NCBI GenBank assembly: GCA_964480565.1
Contig: CAYZSU010000079.1
Span: 1-9,985 of the forward strand
Direction of reading: 5' to 3'
From: CAYZSU01 sp964480565
GTDB lineage: Bacteria; UBA10199; 2-02-FULL-44-16; JAAZCA01
DNA length: 9,985 nt
The position numbers were made by a program, and so were the translations under genes. Below the pieces are notes generated by a model. That model was not told the origin of the DNA and did not search any database. It was given only the letters and a program-made list of their open reading frames with translations. How positions within the stretch are numbered: position 1 is the stretch's first letter; each line of letters opens with the position of its first letter. Shown here piece by piece: positions 6,911 to 9,985 of this stretch.

Positions 6911-7741
6911 CTATAACTTTTCACATACTGCATTTAAAAGTAGTACTACTTTTTCTGCCATTGCATTCATTGTATTTAGCACTTCAGCATGTGTCATTTT
7001 CCCCTCATGCAAATCAGCCGCAGGATTGGCAATACATGATAAACTTAAGACATTCATATTTAAAAAGTTAGCCGCAATCACAGCAGGCACTGTAGACATT
7101 CCTACAGCATCAGCACCCATGCCTCGAAAGGCCCGTATTTCAGCCTTTGTTTCATAGCATGGCCCACTGGTTGCCAGATACACACCTTCCTTTAATGGAA
7201 GATTGATATCCTGACTGCACTTTTTGGCAAGCATTGCTAGGCGCTCACTGTAGGCATCTGTCATGCTGGTAAATTGATCGGTCTTACGCTGAACAGCTAA
7301 GCCAATTAACGGATTTACACCCATCATATTGATATGATCCCTCACAAGCATAATATCACCCGGTGAAAAATCACGATTAATTCCACCAACAGCATTGGTT
7401 GTGATCAATGTTTTCACACCGAGCTCACTCATCACAAAGTATGGAAATACAATGGTCTGTGGCAAATGGCCCTCGTAATAATGATAGCGCCCTTGCAGTA
7501 TAACCATAGGCGTAGAATTAAATTCACCGAAAATAATCTTACCTGCATGGCCTTGCGCATTGCTTTTTGGAAAGTGAGGAATATCAGAGGATGTAAACGA
7601 TTCTTGATTCGAAATATTATCTAAAAAAGAATCCAAACCACCTGAAAGAACAACCATCACCTTTGGTTGAATTGAAATTCGAGATTGTATCCAATCCGAA
7701 GACTCTGCCACATGATCAAAATAGTGTGAATACACGCTCAT
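6911..7741 (-). CDS. punA: Purine nucleoside phosphorylase (trimeric PNP-I type)
   Basis: Predicted 276-aa enzyme that splits purine nucleosides (inosine, guanosine and their deoxy forms) with phosphate into a base plus (deoxy)ribose-1-phosphate. The order of motifs matches the PNP-I/mammalian-like family: phosphate loop VVLSGGLDS (S33), PHFPKSNAQGHAGK (55-68), QGRYHYYEGH with R85 and H87, TNAVGGINRDFSPGDIMLV (115-133), DHINMMGVNPL, GPCYETKAEIR with base-binding E197, GMSTVP (214-219) and SCIANPAAD with N239. E197 and N239 correspond to the Glu/Asn pair that selects 6-oxopurines in the human enzyme. The ATG has AAAGGA 8 nt upstream and lies 4 nt after deoC, so the two are co-transcribed. The start of the phosphate loop reads SGG where the family often has GSG, a mild variant. 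MTA phosphorylase is a related alternative, but the E/N pair argues for PNP. Confidence 0.93.
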   Translation of the reverse strand: MSVYSHYFDHVAESSDWIQSRISIQPKVMVVLSGGLDSFLDNISNQESFTSSDIPHFPKSNAQGHAGKIIFGEFNSTPMVILQGRYHYYEGHLPQTIVFPYFVMSELGVKTLITTNAVGGINRDFSPGDIMLVRDHINMMGVNPLIGLAVQRKTDQFTSMTDAYSERLAMLAKKCSQDINLPLKEGVYLATSGPCYETKAEIRAFRGMGADAVGMSTVPAVIAANFLNMNVLSLSCIANPAADLHEGKMTHAEVLNTMNAMAEKVVLLLNAVCEKL

Positions 7742-7745
7742 CGCA

Positions 7746-8387
7746 TTATCCTTTCAAAATAGCCACACCCGATGATGTACCGATGCGCATAGCACCTGCA
7801 TCGATCATATTTAGTGCATCATCACGAGTACGTATGCCGCCACTTGCCTTAATTTTACAATAATCACCCACAGTTTCCTTCATGATATGCACAACATCCA
7901 CTGTGGCCCCATGGGATGAAAACCCGGTAGATGTCTTGATATATGTCGCACCTGCTTGCATGGCAATTTTACTGGCCAATGCAATTTCATCTGGACTTAG
8001 CAAGCATGTTTCCAATATCACCTTCACCGCTTCATCCTGACAAATCGCAACTATTTCTGAAATATCCTTTTCCACTGCATAATATTCCTTACTCTTAAAC
8101 AAGCCGATATTCATTACCATATCGATTTCAGTCGCGCCATGATCTAATGCTAACTCAGCTTCATACGCTTTAATCTGTGTATCCGTGTTTCCCAAAGGAA
8201 AACCCACAACCGTTGCAATTTCTACATCCGTCATCATCAATTTATTGCTAGCGCGTTGCACATATATTGGATTTACACATACTGCAGCAAACCCACTTTC
8301 ATCCGCTTCCTGACACAGAATATCAATGTCAGCCAACGTCGCATCCGGCTTTAAATTCGTATGGTCAATCATTTGAGCTAAATTCAT
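7746..8387 (-). CDS. deoC: Deoxyribose-phosphate aldolase
   Basis: Predicted 213-aa class I aldolase (DERA) that converts 2-deoxyribose-5-phosphate to acetaldehyde and glyceraldehyde-3-phosphate. The fold is a TIM barrel. The Schiff-base lysine is in YIKTSTGF (K151), the second catalytic lysine is in KIKASGGIR (K180), and the proton-relay aspartate is in EIDMVMNIG (D89). IDHTNLKPDAT at the N-terminus and VVGFPLG at 60-66 are also typical. The length fits the short bacterial form of about 210-230 aa. The start is well supported: AGGAGA lies 7 nt before the ATG at 8385-8387. It appears to be the first gene of the deoC-PNP unit. Phosphopentomutase, which would link the PNP product to this enzyme, is not in the window. 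Upstream DNA has only weak -10-like sequences (TATTAT, minus strand, 8407-8412; TAAAAT, 8436-8441). Confidence 0.96.
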   Translation of the reverse strand: MNLAQMIDHTNLKPDATLADIDILCQEADESGFAAVCVNPIYVQRASNKLMMTDVEIATVVGFPLGNTDTQIKAYEAELALDHGATEIDMVMNIGLFKSKEYYAVEKDISEIVAICQDEAVKVILETCLLSPDEIALASKIAMQAGATYIKTSTGFSSHGATVDVVHIMKETVGDYCKIKASGGIRTRDDALNMIDAGAMRIGTSSGVAILKG

Positions 8388-8566
8388 AAGCGAATCTCCT
8401 TTATATATAATAGAAATAGATATGGTCGGTAGACTATTTTATTGGAAATTGCAAATAAAGACATGGGGTTAACCAAGGCCAACATATCTGAAAATCGACT
8501 GTTCTGAGTGGCATTTTTCTTAATATAAAAACACAAGAAATTGGCATTAATGACAGTTTAGGACAT
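8388..8566. other. deoC upstream region
   Basis: Non-coding, AT-rich DNA that should hold the deoC promoter (minus strand). I see the deoC ribosome site AGGAGA at 8395-8400 and two -10-like hexamers (8407-8412, 8436-8441), but neither has a good -35 at the right distance. A perfect 8-bp palindrome GGTTAACC lies at 8467-8474. No reading frame with a ribosome site or recognisable protein was found on either strand. Confidence 0.45.
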
Positions 8567-8717
8567 GGGACTGTTGAAAAATAGCAATTTTGGGGGTTGT
8601 TCAAAAATGTTCAGATTCAAGGCAGACAGCAAATTCAATGAGGGCGCATACATAAGAGTATGTAACCGATTTGGATTTGCTGGACAACGCCGAAGATGGG
8701 CGTTTTTCAACAGCCCC
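8567..8717. mobile_element. MITE-like palindromic element, ~151 bp
   Basis: The ends are 15-nt inverted repeats: GGGACTGTTGAAAAA at 8567-8581 and TTTTTCAACAGCCCC at 8703-8717, with one mismatch. Inside, CAGCAAAT (8627-8634) pairs with ATTTGCTG (8675-8682), and the centre is a perfect hairpin, TACATA-AGAG-TATGTA (8649-8664). The left half is longer than the right by about 24 nt, so the whole forms an imperfect cruciform. No protein is encoded; frames passing through it have no ribosome site or family likeness. I could not find a clear target-site duplication. It resembles short hairpin repeats, known to me from proteobacteria, that end in CTGTTGAAAAA, but I cannot name its family. Confidence 0.65.
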
Positions 8718-8830
8718 AATATGCAATTCAAAACATACCCTAAAAGATATTTCTCATCAGCCCCTTAATGGGACTACTCTCAAAGTAGACTCTAGAACAA
8801 ACAGTATGATGTGCATTCAATTGAAATCAC
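8718..8830. other. Spacer between MITE-like element and tandem palindromes
   Basis: No gene is seen. The only structure is a small inverted repeat, CTACT-CTCAA-AGTAG, near 8771-8790. The segment probably contains part of the promoter region of the downstream ATPase gene, but I see no convincing -35/-10 pair. Confidence 0.35.
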
Positions 8831-8936
8831 TTAACATACTATTCTTGCACAATGGTTGTGCAAGAATAGTCATTGACACTATCTTTGCACAATGGTTGTG
8901 CAAGAATAGTCATTGACACTATCTTTGCACAATGGT
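8831..8936 (+). repeat. Tandem array of 40-bp palindromic units (2.65 copies)
   Basis: Three consecutive units of 40 bp start at 8831, 8871 and 8911. Unit 2 (8871-8910) and the first 26 nt of unit 3 (8911-8936) are identical. Unit 1 differs in its first bases and at two positions in its left arm. Each full unit contains the dyad left arm ACTAT(TC/CT)TTGCACA, the loop ATGGT, and the right arm TGTGCAAGAATAGT. The third unit loses its right arm where the ATPase gene begins; a faint match (GCAATTATGT against GCAAGAATAGT) suggests a decayed copy. Copies are contiguous without spacers, so this is not a CRISPR array. The position directly before the start codon suggests a regulatory or replication-slippage origin. 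Confidence 0.85.
8838..8870. promoter_or_regulatory. Perfect 14-bp palindrome, possible operator or leader hairpin
   Basis: ACTATTCTTGCACA (8838-8851) is the exact reverse complement of TGTGCAAGAATAGT (8857-8870), with a 5-nt loop ATGGT. It is the first and best-preserved dyad of the tandem array; the second (8878-8910) has two arm mismatches. Such a dyad could bind a dimeric regulator as DNA or fold as a stable RNA hairpin. A TTGACA hexamer at 8873-8878, repeated at 8913-8918, lies between dyads but has no matching -10, so promoter placement is uncertain. Confidence 0.45.
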
Positions 8937-8946
8937 AAAAGCAATT

Positions 8947-9985
8947 ATGTTTATTGGTAGAGATTATGAATTAAAGCAGATTAAAGAAAAACTAGAGGAT
9001 CGCAGCGAATCACATCTAATTATCCTCTATGGCCGTAGGCGCGTTGGCAAATCAACGCTTATTCATAAAAGCATCAGGAATCAAAAAAACATCCTCTTTT
9101 TTGAAGGCATTCAGGGTGCCCATACAAAAGATCAGATCGATCATTTTCTAACAGAGCTGTCCAGGCAAACAGGCCGCATTAAGTTAGCTGCTATGAATTG
9201 GCGAGAGGTATTCCAAGGGCTGAGCGAAATCATTGAAACAGGTCGCTGGACACTGGTTTTTGATGAACTTCCATGGATGGCAAATGGCCGTTCAGGACTG
9301 ATATCTGATTTAAAGTTCTATTGGGATAAGTGGGCACAAAAAAAGAATGTCGTTCTTTTTTTATGCGGATCAGTTGCTAGCTTCATGGTAAAACATCTCA
9401 TTCACTCCACAGCACTGCATAATCGAAAATCCTTAGAAATCCACCTCATGCCCCTGACACCTCATGAAACCGGGCAATTCATTCCAAAACGCAGCCTCCG
9501 GGAAAAATCACAGCTATATATGACATTTGGCGGTGTTCCCAAATATTTAGAGCAGATCAATCCAAATGAATCCTTGAGTAAAAATATCAATCGTCTGTGT
9601 TTTTCATCCAATTGCTTCTTTATTAATGAATTCAATACATTATTCAAAGAACAATTTAAAATTATAAAATCCTATGAAAATCTATGTCAATTGCTGGCAT
9701 ATGGCCCACAAAATATCAGCGATATATCCGAGAAAGTTGGCATCCGCAAAGGGGGTGGGCTAAAAGACCAATTGGATAATTTAATCCGCGCAAATCTCAT
9801 ACGTGCCTATCACCCCTATACAGCAAATCATCGACCACGCATCAAAACAAAACAATATAAGTTAATCGACCCATTCTTGATCTTTTATTTTCGGTATATG
9901 AAGGATCACAAACAATTGATTCAATGCAATAAAAATGAAAATTTATTTCGCTCCATCGCAGCAGATTCTATTTCCCAATATTATT
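8947..9985 (+). CDS. AAA ATPase, COG1672 type (Arch_ATPase + DUF234), 3' end outside window
   Basis: The frame runs uninterrupted to the window edge (346 codons), so the protein is truncated only by the window; the family is usually about 450-480 aa. It starts MFIGRDYELKQIKEKL, the common family N-terminus. Walker A is GRRRVGKS (29-36) and Walker B is LVFDEL (103-108). A sensor-like strand VVLFLCGS follows, then LEIHLMPLTPHE and a GGVPKYLE block. A winged-helix-like segment (SDISEKVGIRKGGGLKDQLD, about 258-277) and LIDPFLIFYFRYM (about 307-319) indicate the C-terminal DUF234 region. Cellular function is unknown for most members; many sit in accessory regions. An in-frame ATG at 8932 is possible, but it would be the loop of the third repeat unit. 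Neither start has a Shine-Dalgarno sequence. This is the only plus-strand gene, and its upstream tandem palindromes suggest special control. Confidence 0.88.
   Translation, partial: MFIGRDYELKQIKEKLEDRSESHLIILYGRRRVGKSTLIHKSIRNQKNILFFEGIQGAHTKDQIDHFLTELSRQTGRIKLAAMNWREVFQGLSEIIETGRWTLVFDELPWMANGRSGLISDLKFYWDKWAQKKNVVLFLCGSVASFMVKHLIHSTALHNRKSLEIHLMPLTPHETGQFIPKRSLREKSQLYMTFGGVPKYLEQINPNESLSKNINRLCFSSNCFFINEFNTLFKEQFKIIKSYENLCQLLAYGPQNISDISEKVGIRKGGGLKDQLDNLIRANLIRAYHPYTANHRPRIKTKQYKLIDPFLIFYFRYMKDHKQLIQCNKNENLFRSIAADSISQYY

Noticed and set aside
8565..8916. Two overlapping plus-strand reading frames in the repeat region
   Set aside because: They run through the MITE-like element and the palindromes, lack ribosome sites and show no protein family likeness.
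8831..8936. CRISPR array
   Set aside because: The 40-bp units are contiguous with no unique spacers, only about 2.65 copies exist, and no cas gene is present.

Overview
The window looks like a low-GC proteobacterial chromosome segment, most likely from an Alphaproteobacterium (possibly Rickettsiales- or Holosporales-like; this is inference). The pointers are the alr-mlaE-mlaF-mlaD gene order, an Mla module lacking adjacent mlaB and mlaC, and an intergenic dyad with the core CGGACTTGATCCG, a kind of repeat I associate with alphaproteobacterial genomes. There is no rRNA or tRNA to settle the taxonomy.

Layout. Positions 1-402 hold two short N-terminal remnants of IS630-type transposases on the minus strand. 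Positions 549-6705 (minus strand, read right to left) form one tightly packed six-gene operon: alr (alanine racemase), mlaE (permease), mlaF (ATPase), mlaD (MCE lipid-binding protein with an unusually long C-terminus), a flippase-like integral membrane protein (LPG_synthase_TM / UPF0104 type), and a radical SAM protein with extra C-terminal cysteines. Four of the five junctions are 4-nt overlaps or a 2-nt gap; the fifth is a 29-nt gap. Positions 6911-8387 (minus strand) hold a two-gene nucleoside salvage unit: deoC (deoxyribose-phosphate aldolase) and a trimeric-type purine nucleoside phosphorylase, 4 nt apart. Between the two operons lie a 24-bp-arm REP-like dyad and a weaker dyad close to alr.

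Positions 8388-8946 are non-coding and repeat-rich. They carry a MITE-like element of about 150 bp with 15-bp terminal inverted repeats, then a tandem array of 40-bp units built around a 14-bp palindrome. The array runs directly into the only plus-strand gene, a COG1672-type AAA ATPase (Arch_ATPase plus DUF234), which is cut by the right window edge.

How the genes fit together. The large operon links peptidoglycan precursor supply (D-alanine) with inner-membrane phospholipid transport and two further envelope-type proteins. The deoC-PNP pair splits purine (deoxy)nucleosides and feeds deoxyribose-phosphate into central metabolism. The left and right ends look like accessory DNA. The most unusual features are the palindrome array at the ATPase start, the C-terminal beta-rich extension of MlaD, and the flippase/radical SAM pair attached to the Mla genes.
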